Source of the DNA: Hydrogenophaga palleronii_A
Lineage (GTDB): Bacteria; Pseudomonadota; Gammaproteobacteria; Burkholderiales; Burkholderiaceae_C
Direction of reading: 5' to 3'
Length of the DNA: 64,000 bases
Assembly (NCBI RefSeq): GCF_031457455.1
Contig: NZ_JAVDWU010000010.1
Span: forward strand, 62,001 to 126,000
Shown here: in pieces, positions 1-8,017 of the stretch
Numbering within the stretch: position 1 is the first letter of the stretch
Layout: the number at the start of each line of letters is the position of its first letter
Made by a program: the position numbers and the translations under genes
The notes under the pieces: model-generated
What the model was told of the DNA's origin: nothing
The model's input: the letters and a program-made list of their open reading frames with translations, nothing else
Database searches by the model: none

Positions 1-77
1 CGCCGCCGAACAGGAGGGGAAAATTTCATGCGCTGATCATACGGAGCGCAGGGCACCCGCCCGCCGCTGACCCACCG

Positions 78-1118
78 TTAAGCCGCCTGCACCGCAATCA
101 CCCTGCGCACTGGCCGTTCAGGCCGTTCCGCCCGCGCCCGCAACTGCCCACAACCGCCTTCTACATCCTGCCCGGCAGAATGGCGCAGTTTGGTGAGGAT
201 GCCCAGGCGGTGCAGGTGGCGGGCCATGGCGGCGGCGCGTTCCCAGCTGGGGCGGCGGTAGGGCAGGTCGTCGACCGTGTTGTAGGGGATCAGGTTGAGC
301 ACCGCGTACTTGCCTTTGAGCAGCCGCTCGATGCCGGCGAGTTCGTCGTCACCGTCGTTGATGCCTTCGAGCAGCGTCCACTGGTATTGAATGGGATAGG
401 CCGTGGTGCGGGCGTAGGCCTCGCCGGCTTGCACCAGTTCTTCGGGCGACATGCGGGGCGCACGAGGCAGCAGCTGCTCGCGCAGATCGGCACGGCTGGT
501 GTGCAGTGACAGCGCCAGCGCCGGCTTCACCCGCCCCTGGGGCAAAGCCTCGAACACGCGCGGGTCGCCCACGGTGGAAAACACAAGGTTCTTGTGGCCG
601 ATGTTGCCCAGCGTGCCCAGCAGGTCGATGGCTTCGAGCACGTTGTCCAGGTTGTGAGCGGGTTCGCCCATGCCCATGAACACCACCTTTTTCACCGGGC
701 GCAGCGTGCGCGCCAGCGCCACCTGGGCCACGATCTCCGCGCTGCCCACCTGGCGCACCAGGCCGCTTTGTCCTGTCATGCAGAACACACAACCCACCGC
801 GCAACCCACCTGGGTGGACACGCACAGCCCGCCGCGCGGCAGCAGCACGGTCTCCACCATCTGGCCGTCGGCCAAGGCCACCAGCAGGCGCGCGGAGCCG
901 TCGTCGCCGGGGTGCTGGGATTGCAGGCGTGCCAGGCCAGCCAGTTCATCGACCAGAGCGGGCAGTTCGTTGCGCAGCGCGGTGGGCATGAAGGCTTCCA
1001 GCGCTCGACGGCCCTTGTCTTGCGGCTGGGCCTGCGACCACAGCCGCAGCACCCGCTGCTCGTGGCCGGGTTTGGCGCCGAGGGATCGCAGGCGTTCGCG
1101 GAGGGATTCGATGCGCAT
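78..1118 (-). CDS. RlmN/Cfr-family radical SAM RNA methyltransferase (probable paralogue)
   Basis: 346 residues. The radical SAM cluster motif CxxxCxxC is at Cys106, Cys110 and Cys113. It is preceded by Cys99 in a context (LCVSTQVGC) matching the methyl-carrying cysteine region of RlmN. The C-terminal Cys323 in GGCGQL matches the second catalytic cysteine. Members of this family methylate C2 (RlmN) or C8 (Cfr) of adenosine in 23S rRNA, and RlmN also acts on some tRNAs, using two SAM molecules. The protein is somewhat shorter than typical RlmN (about 370-390 residues) and stands alone rather than in the usual ndk/ispG neighbourhood, so a second paralogue is likely. Family is certain; the exact target base is not. 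Confidence 0.85.
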   Translation of the reverse strand: MRIESLRERLRSLGAKPGHEQRVLRLWSQAQPQDKGRRALEAFMPTALRNELPALVDELAGLARLQSQHPGDDGSARLLVALADGQMVETVLLPRGGLCVSTQVGCAVGCVFCMTGQSGLVRQVGSAEIVAQVALARTLRPVKKVVFMGMGEPAHNLDNVLEAIDLLGTLGNIGHKNLVFSTVGDPRVFEALPQGRVKPALALSLHTSRADLREQLLPRAPRMSPEELVQAGEAYARTTAYPIQYQWTLLEGINDGDDELAGIERLLKGKYAVLNLIPYNTVDDLPYRRPSWERAAAMARHLHRLGILTKLRHSAGQDVEGGCGQLRARAERPERPVRRVIAVQAA

Positions 1119-1184
1119 GTCTAGCAGGTTCTGAAGGGTCGAAACCCCGATTAGGACACAGGGCCAGCCCGCGCGCTGGCGGTT

Positions 1185-1364
1185 TCACCCTGCCTGGAAG
1201 AACCGCAGCACCGGCCCCAATGCAGCCAGGGCCGCGTAGCAGCCCACGATCTGCCAGTACATCGCGGGCGTTTCGTCCCGGTCGTAAACCCGCCGGAAAT
1301 ATGCCTTGCCTGTGAGCAGCGAAAGCAGAAACGCCACCGAAAACACCACGCCGAACCAATCCAT
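1185..1364 (-). CDS. Small two-helix membrane protein, 59 aa
   Basis: An open frame of 59 residues starts with ATG and has a strong ribosome site (GGAGG, seven bases before the start). Two hydrophobic segments (about residues 3-18 and 35-54) flank a charged loop rich in Arg, Asp and Glu, so a two-helix inner-membrane protein is expected. It lies between the RlmN-like gene, 66 bases downstream on the same strand, and the divergent pirin gene. I recognise no family. The evidence for coding is the ribosome site, the hydrophobic pattern and its fit in an otherwise empty gap. Confidence 0.6.
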   Translation of the reverse strand: MDWFGVVFSVAFLLSLLTGKAYFRRVYDRDETPAMYWQIVGCYAALAALGPVLRFFQAG

Positions 1365-1503
1365 TCACGCTCCTCCTGGGCGCAGTATCGGGCAGCCGCT
1401 GCAGGCAAACAAGCCATGCGCAACGCCCTTGTGCTTGTGCGGCCATGCCCATGCCGTGAGAATGTTCCCATCGTCCCACCTTCGATCAACACAAGGAGCC
1501 CCC

Positions 1504-2373
1504 ATGCTGGAAATGGTGATCACCGCCCGCCCCGCCGACCTTGGCCACGGCCTCACCGTAAAGCGCGTGCTGCCGTATGCAAAACGCCGCATGGTGGGGC
1601 CGTGGATCTTCGTGGACCACGCCGGCCCGGTCACCATGGCACCGGAAGACACCAGCGCCGCCGACGTGCGCCCGCACCCGCACATCGGCCTGTCCACCGT
1701 GAGCTATTTGCTCAGCGGCCAGGTGATGCACCGCGACAGTCTGGGCATGAAGCAATCCATTGTTCCGGGCGACGTGAACTGGATGACGGCTGGGCGCGGC
1801 ATCTCGCATTCCGAACGCTTCAGCCACCCGGAGTCGTTCGCGGGCGGCGGGCTTGAATTGATGCAGCTGTGGGTGGCCCTGCCCGAAGCCGACGAAGAAA
1901 CCGACCCCGCCTTCACCCACTACCCCGCCGCCGACCTGCCGGTGCAGGAAGCCGATGGCGTGTGGATGCGCCTGATCGCCGGCAGCGCCTACGGCATGAC
2001 CAGCCCGGTGCGCACGCACTCGCCCCTGTTCTACCTGCACACCGAATGGCAGGCCGGCGCATCCAAAGCCCTGCCGGGCGGGCACAGCGAACAGGCGGTG
2101 TACGTGGCACACGGCGAAATCGAGCACGCCGGCCAGACCTATGTGCCCGGCCAGTTGCTGGTGTTCGGCGACGATGCTGATGCCGTGATCACCGCCCGCG
2201 AGAAGAGCACGCTGATGATCTTCGGCGGCGAACCGCTGGGCGAGCGCCATGTGTTCTGGAACTTCGTGTCGTCGCGCAAGGAGCGCATTGAACAGGCCAA
2301 GGAAGACTGGCAGGCGGGGCGCATTCCGCTGCCGCCAGGGGATGACAAAGAATGGATTCCGCTGCCGGGTTGA
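1504..2373 (+). CDS. Pirin family protein
   Basis: 289 residues from the ATG at 1504, which has AAGGAG just upstream; longer in-frame starts lack such a site. Pirin is a bicupin, and the four metal ligands of the N-terminal cupin are visible as His58, His60 (RPHPH), His102 and Glu104 (GISHSE). Bacterial pirins bind iron and have been reported as quercetinases or as modulators of pyruvate dehydrogenase, so the actual role here is open. The gene is single, divergent from the small membrane protein and convergent with the chemoreceptor-like gene. Confidence 0.9.
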   Translation: MLEMVITARPADLGHGLTVKRVLPYAKRRMVGPWIFVDHAGPVTMAPEDTSAADVRPHPHIGLSTVSYLLSGQVMHRDSLGMKQSIVPGDVNWMTAGRGISHSERFSHPESFAGGGLELMQLWVALPEADEETDPAFTHYPAADLPVQEADGVWMRLIAGSAYGMTSPVRTHSPLFYLHTEWQAGASKALPGGHSEQAVYVAHGEIEHAGQTYVPGQLLVFGDDADAVITAREKSTLMIFGGEPLGERHVFWNFVSSRKERIEQAKEDWQAGRIPLPPGDDKEWIPLPG

Positions 2374-2383
2374 GGGCAACAAG

Positions 2384-3511
2384 TCAGTGCGTACGCGCCT
2401 CAGTGTCTGATACGCCCTGCAGGATCAGCGAATGCCAGCCGGTGCGGTAAGTCTCATACCCCGGTGACGAAGCGTGCGCCACACAGGTGGGCTTGCCGTC
2501 CACCCGCAGCACGGCCGAACTGCGTGGCTGTGCCAGCAAGGGTTTCCAGCCGTTCAGGTCAATGCGCGCCGGGCCATCGGCTTGGGAATCTGCCAGTACC
2601 CGGCCGCCGTCGTCGATGATGCAGACCCGCGTGCGGGTCCATTCATCGGTCGTGAGCGGCGTGCGGCGCACGATGGTGAGCGCCAGCGCGTCCCAGTTGA
2701 ACAGGATGCCCAGCACGCCCAGCACCTTGCCGCGCACGTCGCCGCCTTCGCGCACGGCGCAGGCGTAGACCAGCACCCGCTGGCCGTTGACCAGTTCGGA
2801 TGCATGCACGCTGGAGCAGGCGAACTCGCTGCCGTCGCGCGAGGCCAGGGCCTGTGTGAACCAGTCGCTGCCAGACACATCGGCACCCACGCTGTGGAAC
2901 TGCGCCGGGCGGCCGTTGGCCAGCACCGTGCCCTGGGTGTCCACCAGCACCAGGTCGCTGTAGACGGTGTACGAATCCAGGATCTGCCCCAGGCGACGCT
3001 GCGCATGGCGCCGGCGTTCTTCACTGGGTTCGCGCGCGCAGTCCACGGCGGCGGCGTCGGTGGCCCACCAGCGCACGTCGCAGCTGCGCTCGTAGAGGTT
3101 GCGGTCGATCAGGTCGATGTTGGTGAGCGCCAGCTCGCACAGCCGGGCATCACGCACCTGGGTCACGTAGCCCTGCACCGCATGGCGCATCTGCACGCCG
3201 GTCTGCTGGGCGTTGCCGCGCAGCCGCTCGGTGAGCGTCTTGACCTCGCCCGAGAGGCGGTTCATTTCGCTGGCCACCACCGCGAAACTGCCACCGGCCG
3301 CACCCGCGTGCGCCGCCTCAATGCGCGCGTTGACCGACAGCAGCTGCGTCGAGAGGTTCACGCTGCTCACCTCGTCCAGCGCCGAATCCACACCTCGCAG
3401 CAGCGATTCCGACAGCGACGAAATCGCCGCGATGTGCTGCTCGACCGCCGCACCGCGGTCGGTTCCGTTGGTGCCCGCTGCTGCTGCACCGCTTGCCATG
3501 TTGTTCGCCAT
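2384..3511 (-). CDS. Soluble chemoreceptor-like protein, MCP segment then Cache domain
   Basis: 375 residues from ATG 3511; a GTG at 3514 directly before it is an alternative, and AAGGAG precedes both. Residues about 25-110 contain the signature half-hairpin of chemoreceptors (LLSVNARIEAAHAG followed by GSFAVVASEMNRLS). The remainder, about 130-360, looks like a Cache/PDC sensor (for example VYSDLVLVDTQGTVLANG). There is no transmembrane segment or signal peptide, and the signalling part precedes the sensor, the reverse of classical receptors. It probably reports a cytoplasmic signal to the CheA/CheW array. A sigma-28-like promoter at 3544-3571 supports a motility link. The ligand is unknown. 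Confidence 0.75.
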   Translation of the reverse strand: MANNMASGAAAAGTNGTDRGAAVEQHIAAISSLSESLLRGVDSALDEVSSVNLSTQLLSVNARIEAAHAGAAGGSFAVVASEMNRLSGEVKTLTERLRGNAQQTGVQMRHAVQGYVTQVRDARLCELALTNIDLIDRNLYERSCDVRWWATDAAAVDCAREPSEERRRHAQRRLGQILDSYTVYSDLVLVDTQGTVLANGRPAQFHSVGADVSGSDWFTQALASRDGSEFACSSVHASELVNGQRVLVYACAVREGGDVRGKVLGVLGILFNWDALALTIVRRTPLTTDEWTRTRVCIIDDGGRVLADSQADGPARIDLNGWKPLLAQPRSSAVLRVDGKPTCVAHASSPGYETYRTGWHSLILQGVSDTEARTH

Positions 3512-3543
3512 CACCCGGCTCCTTGTTCACCAGCCCAAAAGGT

Positions 3544-3571
3544 TTTTCGACACAAACCCGACGGGCTTGAG
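3544..3571 (-). promoter_or_regulatory. Sigma-28 (FliA)-like promoter
   Basis: Reading the minus strand, CTCAAG is followed after 14 bases by GTCGAAAA. This resembles the flagellar sigma-28 consensus TAAAG-N14-GCCGATAA. It lies about 35 bases upstream of the start of the chemoreceptor-like gene, a position and gene class where such promoters are expected. Match is good but not perfect. Confidence 0.5.
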
Positions 3572-3608
3572 CGGTGAACATGAAATACCGGTCCACAGGT
3601 GTCTCGCG

Positions 3609-4076
3609 TCACAACCCCAGCGCGCTCAACCCGGGGTGATCTACCGGGCGCGGACCCAGCGGCCAATGGAACAGCCGCTCGCTTTCATGGATCGGCCGGT
3701 CGTTGATGCTGGCGTGGCGCTGCTCCATGTAGCCCAGCTCGTTGAACTGCCAGTTCTCGTTGCCATGCGACCGAAACCAGTGCCCTGAATCGTCGTGCCA
3801 TTCGTAGACGAAGCGCACCGCGATGCGGTTGCCATCAAACGCCCACAACTCCTTGATGAGCCGGTAGTCCAGCTCCTTCGCCCACTTGCGCACCAGAAAC
3901 GCATGCACCTCGTCCCGCGCAGTAGGAAACTCCGCCCGGTTGCGCCAGCGCGTGTCCTCGGTGTAGACCTTGACCACGCGATCAGGGTCGCGCGAATTCC
4001 ACGCGTCCTCCGCCATGCGCACTTTCTGTGCGGCGGTCTCAAAGGTGTAGGGTGGCAAAGGTAGACGAGGTTCCAT
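3609..4076 (-). CDS. DUF1348 family, NTF2-like protein
   Basis: 155 residues starting at the ATG at 4076 (MEPRLPLPPYTFETA). The family pattern is clear: WNSRDPDRVVKVYTEDTRWRNR, then FLVRKWAKELDYRL, then RFVYEWHDDSG and GNENWQFN. These are SnoaL/NTF2-like alpha+beta barrels, usually 150-160 residues, of unknown enzymatic role. A longer frame back to 4172 only adds residues from the repeat region and lacks a ribosome site, so I reject it. The gene follows cynS on the same strand but is separated by a repeat element. Confidence 0.85.
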   Translation of the reverse strand: MEPRLPLPPYTFETAAQKVRMAEDAWNSRDPDRVVKVYTEDTRWRNRAEFPTARDEVHAFLVRKWAKELDYRLIKELWAFDGNRIAVRFVYEWHDDSGHWFRSHGNENWQFNELGYMEQRHASINDRPIHESERLFHWPLGPRPVDHPGLSALGL

Positions 4077-4118
4077 AGGGTGTGGAGCCCGGAGCAGGTC
4101 CGGCGCGAAGTGACCGAT

Positions 4119-4201
4119 CCAGTGGCGACGAGGGTCCGGCTCCGCCGGCCCAAGCCGCCGCCCCCCTTTCAAGGGGGGTCGCGCGTCAGCGCGGCGGGGG
4201 G
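4119..4201 (-). repeat. Stop-codon-proximal hairpin repeat, copy 1 (after cynS)
   Basis: GC-rich element starting directly after the cynS stop codon in the sense direction. It contains the three parts found in the other copies: a GC hairpin, a CCCCCC/GGGGGG hairpin, and a long hairpin around CCGGCGGAGCCGG closed by GGCG/CGCC. Related copies are at 13610, 25064, 26837, 33197, 40073 and 48075. Confidence 0.75.
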
Positions 4202-4645
4202 TTAGTACTGTTTATACGGAAGGAACTTGCCCGACATCACGATGTTCACCCGATCCCCATTCGAGTCGGCCTGGCGCTGCATGTCCATCTTGAAATCGAT
4301 CGCGCTCATGATGCCGTCGCCGAACTCCTCGTGGATCAGTTCCTTGAAGGTGGTGCCATACACGTTGACCAGTTCGTAGAAGCGGTAGATCAGCGGGTCG
4401 GTGGGCACGCTGGTGGGCAGCGAGCCTTTGTAAGGCACGACCTGCAGCCACTTCTGCTCTTCGGTGGACAGGCCGAAGATCTTGCCCAGCACCTTGGCCT
4501 GTGCCGGCGTGGCGGTCATCTGGCCCAGGCACAGTGCGGTGGTCCATTCCTTGGACTGGCCCACCTTCTTGGCCACATCGGCCCAGCTCAGGCCCTTGGT
4601 GACCTTGGTGTTGATGATCTTTTCGGTGACGTCGAGTCGGCTCAT
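4202..4645 (-). CDS. cynS: Cyanate hydratase (cyanase)
   Basis: 147 residues, the normal length. The enzyme converts cyanate and bicarbonate to ammonia and carbon dioxide in the cytoplasm. An N-terminal helix-turn-helix-like domain (LSWADVAKKVGQSKEW) is followed by the catalytic domain. The three active-site residues known from E. coli (Arg96, Glu99, Ser122) are present at Arg88, Glu91 and Ser114, a constant offset of eight. The ribosome site GAGG lies six bases before the start. It is the last gene of a minus-strand cluster with an ABC transporter, which suggests that the transporter imports cyanate. Confidence 0.96.
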   Translation of the reverse strand: MSRLDVTEKIINTKVTKGLSWADVAKKVGQSKEWTTALCLGQMTATPAQAKVLGKIFGLSTEEQKWLQVVPYKGSLPTSVPTDPLIYRFYELVNVYGTTFKELIHEEFGDGIMSAIDFKMDMQRQADSNGDRVNIVMSGKFLPYKQY

Positions 4646-4690
4646 GTGTTGCCTCGTTCCTAGTGTTGAAGAAAGGGAAAGGAGAAGGGA

Positions 4691-5563
4691 TCAGTGGGCT
4701 TTTGCCCTGCTGACCAAAAAATCGACGATGTGGTTTCTGAGGTCGTAATAGCCATTCAGGTGGTGCAACTGCGCGCGCGTGCGCTGGCGCGGCAACGGGT
4801 TCACCACCACCTCAGCCATGCCGCCAGGCCGGTAGCCCTGATCGGTCTCCTGCCCGTTCGTCATCAGCAGGATGCGGTCGGCCAGCAGGATGGCTTCATC
4901 CACGTCGTGCGTGATCATGAAAACGGTCTGGTGCGTCTCGTTCACGATGGCCATCAGTTCGTCCTGTATGGTGCCGCGCGTGAGTGCATCGAGTGCGCCA
5001 AAGGGCTCGTCGAGCAACAGCATCTTGGGCTGGATGGCGAAGGCGCGCGCAATGCCCACGCGCTGCTTCATGCCGCCAGAGAGCTGGCTGGGCTTCTTGT
5101 CGATGGCCGGGCTTAGGCCGACCAGCGCCACGAACTTTTCCACGTGCGCGTTGAGTTCGGCACGCGGCATGTCGGGCCAGCGCGACTTGACTGCGAACGC
5201 GATGTTCTGCCGCACGGTGAGCCAGGGCATGAGCGCATGGCTCTGGAACACCACGCCTCGCTCCAGGCTGGGGCCAGCGATTTCGCGCCCGTCCATGAAG
5301 CAGTGGCCAGCGGTGGCGGTGTCCAGCCCGGCGAGCACATTCAGGATGGTGGTCTTGCCGCAACCACTGTGGCCGATGATGCAGACGAACTCGCCTTTGT
5401 CTAGGTGGAAGGACACGTCGGCAAACACCGGCTTGTCGGCCTGGTAGGCCTTGGCGAGCTGTTCGACTTTGAGGAAACCGGTCATCGGGGACGCCTTCTG
5501 GGTTGCGGGTGTGGTGACGGGGTGAGTCGCCGATTCCAGCCGTTCGACAGATTCACTCCACAT
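4691..5563 (-). CDS. ABC transporter ATPase, nitrate/cyanate type (NrtD/CynD)
   Basis: 290 residues from the start at 5563, which overlaps the end of the permease gene by 11 bases and has AAGGTGG upstream. An inner ATG at 5485 (MTGFLKVEQL) is an equally possible start, giving 264 residues. Walker A is GHSGCGKTT, the signature LSGGMKQR, Walker B MLLLDEPFGALD, and the switch histidine is in MITHDVDEA. The sequence style (KAYQADKPVFADVSF, GHSGCGKTTILNVLAGL) is typical of ATPases for nitrate, nitrite and cyanate uptake. It energises the permease encoded upstream. Confidence 0.93.
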   Translation of the reverse strand: MWSESVERLESATHPVTTPATQKASPMTGFLKVEQLAKAYQADKPVFADVSFHLDKGEFVCIIGHSGCGKTTILNVLAGLDTATAGHCFMDGREIAGPSLERGVVFQSHALMPWLTVRQNIAFAVKSRWPDMPRAELNAHVEKFVALVGLSPAIDKKPSQLSGGMKQRVGIARAFAIQPKMLLLDEPFGALDALTRGTIQDELMAIVNETHQTVFMITHDVDEAILLADRILLMTNGQETDQGYRPGGMAEVVVNPLPRQRTRAQLHHLNGYYDLRNHIVDFLVSRAKAH

Positions 5564-6416
5564 AGGTCACCACCTTCTGCAGTTGGGCGAACATCAGGTC
5601 GAGCAGCATGCCCACCACACCGATCACCAGAATGGCAAAGATCACGTTGGTCAGCGACAGGTTGTTCCACTCGTTCCAGACGAAGTAGCCGATGCCGGTG
5701 CCACCCACCAGCATTTCGGCCGCCACGATCACCAGCCAGGCGATGCCCATGCTGATGCGCATGCCCGTGAGGATGGTGGGTGCGGCTGCGGGGAGGATCA
5801 CCAGGAAGGCCTTGCGTAAGGGATTCACTTCGAGCGTGCTGGCCACGTTGAGCCATTCGCGCTTCACCGAGGCCACGCCGAACGCGGTGTTGATCAGCAT
5901 GGGCCAGATGGAGCAAATGAAGATGACGAAGATGCCGCTGACGTCCGAGTCTTTCAGCGTGTAGAGCGCCAGCGGCATCCAGGCCAGGGGACTGATCGGC
6001 TTGAGCACCTGCACGAAGGGATCAAACGCCTTGCGCATCAGCGGCGACATGCCGATGAGGAAGCCCAGCGGGATCGCCACCGCCATGGCCAGCAGGTAGC
6101 CCGCCGCCACGCGCGCCAGCGAATGACCCAGCTGAATGCCGATGCCTTTGTCGTTCGGGCCCTTGTCGTAGAACGGGTCGGACAAATGCCCCCAGCTCAC
6201 TTTGGCCACTTCCAGCGGCGGCGGAAAGCCACTGCTTTTCTCCGCACCCGGGTCCTTGCCCATCATCTTCCGATACTCGATCTCGTCGGCCGAGAGACCC
6301 GTGGCCGCACCACCCACCGACACCGCCGTCGAGCCCAGTTGCCACAGGCCCAGGAAACACACGAGCAGCAACAGTGAGACCACCGCAGCGCGTGCGTTGA
6401 GACTGAAAATTTTCAT
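5553..6416 (-). CDS. ABC transporter permease, nitrate/cyanate type (NrtB/CynB)
   Basis: 287 residues with about six transmembrane segments; the first (SLLLLVCFLGLWQL) is followed by a periplasmic stretch holding the motif SSGFPPPLEVAKVSW, common in this subfamily. The BPD transport domain spans about residues 95-280, with the EAA-like coupling loop near NPLRKAFLVILPAAAPTIL. The ribosome site AGGAG precedes the ATG. It lies between the binding-protein gene and the ATPase gene and should form the channel of one transporter with them. Confidence 0.93.
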   Translation of the reverse strand: MKIFSLNARAAVVSLLLLVCFLGLWQLGSTAVSVGGAATGLSADEIEYRKMMGKDPGAEKSSGFPPPLEVAKVSWGHLSDPFYDKGPNDKGIGIQLGHSLARVAAGYLLAMAVAIPLGFLIGMSPLMRKAFDPFVQVLKPISPLAWMPLALYTLKDSDVSGIFVIFICSIWPMLINTAFGVASVKREWLNVASTLEVNPLRKAFLVILPAAAPTILTGMRISMGIAWLVIVAAEMLVGGTGIGYFVWNEWNNLSLTNVIFAILVIGVVGMLLDLMFAQLQKVVTYVE

Positions 6417-6456
6417 TGAGACTGCTCCTGTTGGCAGCGCGCGGCCTGAGGCGTCC

Positions 6457-7860
6457 TCATGCCTTGCTTATGGGGAAACTCTTGGCGTAGGCCGCCGCCT
6501 TGGCCGAATCGAACTCCTTGCCCATGATGGTGTGCTTGGTGTAGGTGGGGCCGGCGCTGAACTCGTGGCCCAGGTCCTTCATGTGCTTGCGTGCGTCGGT
6601 GATCAGGAATACCTTCTCGGCGATGGCCTTGTAGTCGACATCGCCTTTCACGTAACCCCAGCGCTGCATCTGCGTGAGCATCCACACGGCCATGCTCTGC
6701 CAGGGCATGGGATCGAAGTCGGCGCGGTCGGGCACGTTCTTGATGCTGCCCAGGCCGTCGGCATAGCGCCCGGTGAGCACCTGCTGCAGCACCACCTCGG
6801 GCTGGTTCAGGTACTGCGCAGGCGCGATCACCTTCGCGATCAGTTCGCGGTTCTTGGGCTGGCGCGCCATGGCCGCGGCCGTGAGCACGGCGCGGTACAG
6901 CGCCGCAAAGGTGTTGGGGTTCTGCTGGATGAATTCGGTGGTGGTGCCGAAAGCGCAGCAGGGGTGGCCATGCCACAGGTCCTTGGTGAGCGTGTGCAGG
7001 TAGCCCACTTCTTCGTAGACGGCGCGCTGGTTGAACGGGTCGGGGCCGAGGAAGCCGTCAATGTTGCCGGCGCGCAGGTTGGCCACCATTTCAGGTGGCG
7101 CGATCACGCGCAGTTGCACGTCGGTGTCGGGGTTGATGCCGTGCTCGGCCAGGAAATAGCGCAGCAGGAAGTTGTGCATCGAGTAATCGAACGGAATGCC
7201 GAACTTGAAGCCCTTCCAGTTCTTCGGGTCGCGGTTGTCCTTGTGGCGAATCGACATCGTGATGGCCTGGCCATTGATGTTCTGGATCGTCGCCACGTTG
7301 GTCGCCACGGTGTTCGAGCCCAGGCCCATGCTCATGGCCAGCGGCATGGGGCTGAGGAAGTGCGAAGCGTCGTACTCTTTGTTGATGACCTTGTCGCGGA
7401 TCAACGCCCAGCCCGCCGTCTTGGTGACCTCCACCTTGAGGCCCTGCTTTTCATAGAAACCCAGTGGATGGGCCATGATCAGCGGCGTGGCGCAGGTGAT
7501 GGGGATGAAACCGATCTTGAGATTGGTTTTCTCCAGCGCGCCTTTGTCCTGCGCCATGGCCTGCATGGTGCCCACCGGCAGCACGCTGGCGATCGCGGCC
7601 ATGGCCGTGCCCTTGCCCACTGCACGCAGAAAGCGGCGACGCTCTGCGTCTTGCGGAAACAGCGCCTTGACCAGGGTGGCTTCGATGAACTGGTTGCTGT
7701 AGGCCTCGAAATCCGAACTCTCGCTGCGCCGGCGCAGCTCCGCGGCCGCGCCGTCCGCGTTCACTTCGGCATGGTGATCGGCAACGGTGTGGTCGCGACC
7801 ACAACTGCACTTCATCATGAGCGGGCGGTCGGCGTTGTAGGGATCGAAGAATTCGGACAT
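6457..7860 (-). CDS. CmpA/NrtA-type substrate-binding protein with Tat-like signal
   Basis: 467 residues from ATG 7860 (GAGGTG nine bases upstream). The binding domain begins near residue 107 (LEKTNLKIGFIPITCATPLIMA), typical of the nitrate/bicarbonate/cyanate binding proteins. A twin-arginine-like motif RRRFLRAVG followed by a short hydrophobic stretch starts only at about residue 74. The 70 residues before it contain a Cys/His cluster (KCSCGRDH then DHH) that could bind a metal. Gene order binding protein, permease, ATPase, cynS suggests cyanate import, but nitrate cannot be excluded from sequence alone. Confidence 0.9.
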   Translation of the reverse strand: MSEFFDPYNADRPLMMKCSCGRDHTVADHHAEVNADGAAAELRRRSESSDFEAYSNQFIEATLVKALFPQDAERRRFLRAVGKGTAMAAIASVLPVGTMQAMAQDKGALEKTNLKIGFIPITCATPLIMAHPLGFYEKQGLKVEVTKTAGWALIRDKVINKEYDASHFLSPMPLAMSMGLGSNTVATNVATIQNINGQAITMSIRHKDNRDPKNWKGFKFGIPFDYSMHNFLLRYFLAEHGINPDTDVQLRVIAPPEMVANLRAGNIDGFLGPDPFNQRAVYEEVGYLHTLTKDLWHGHPCCAFGTTTEFIQQNPNTFAALYRAVLTAAAMARQPKNRELIAKVIAPAQYLNQPEVVLQQVLTGRYADGLGSIKNVPDRADFDPMPWQSMAVWMLTQMQRWGYVKGDVDYKAIAEKVFLITDARKHMKDLGHEFSAGPTYTKHTIMGKEFDSAKAAAYAKSFPISKA

Positions 7861-7970
7861 GGCGCACCTCGTGAGTTGAAGACGCCACTCACTTCGCAAG
7901 CACCGGGCCAGAACACGGACCGCCCCCGCCTTTTGGCGGAACCCTCGTGATTTCGCAAACGCTTCACCGA

Positions 7971-7998
7971 CGCCGTGTAGGGGCAGCCCTACACGGCG
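7971..7998 (-). other. Perfect 12-bp hairpin between response regulator and transporter operon
   Basis: CGCCGTGTAGGG and its exact complement are separated by four bases. The hairpin lies about 20 bases after the response-regulator stop and 110 bases before the binding-protein start. No run of T follows, so it is not a classical terminator; it could be an operator or an RNA attenuator stem. Confidence 0.5.
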
Positions 7999-8017
7999 CC
8001 GGTTTCAAGGGCGGGAT

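Noticed and set aside
1..77. End of an upstream gene on the plus strand (stop at 34-36)
   Set aside because: Only eleven codons are visible, and two other frames are equally open, so no assignment is possible.
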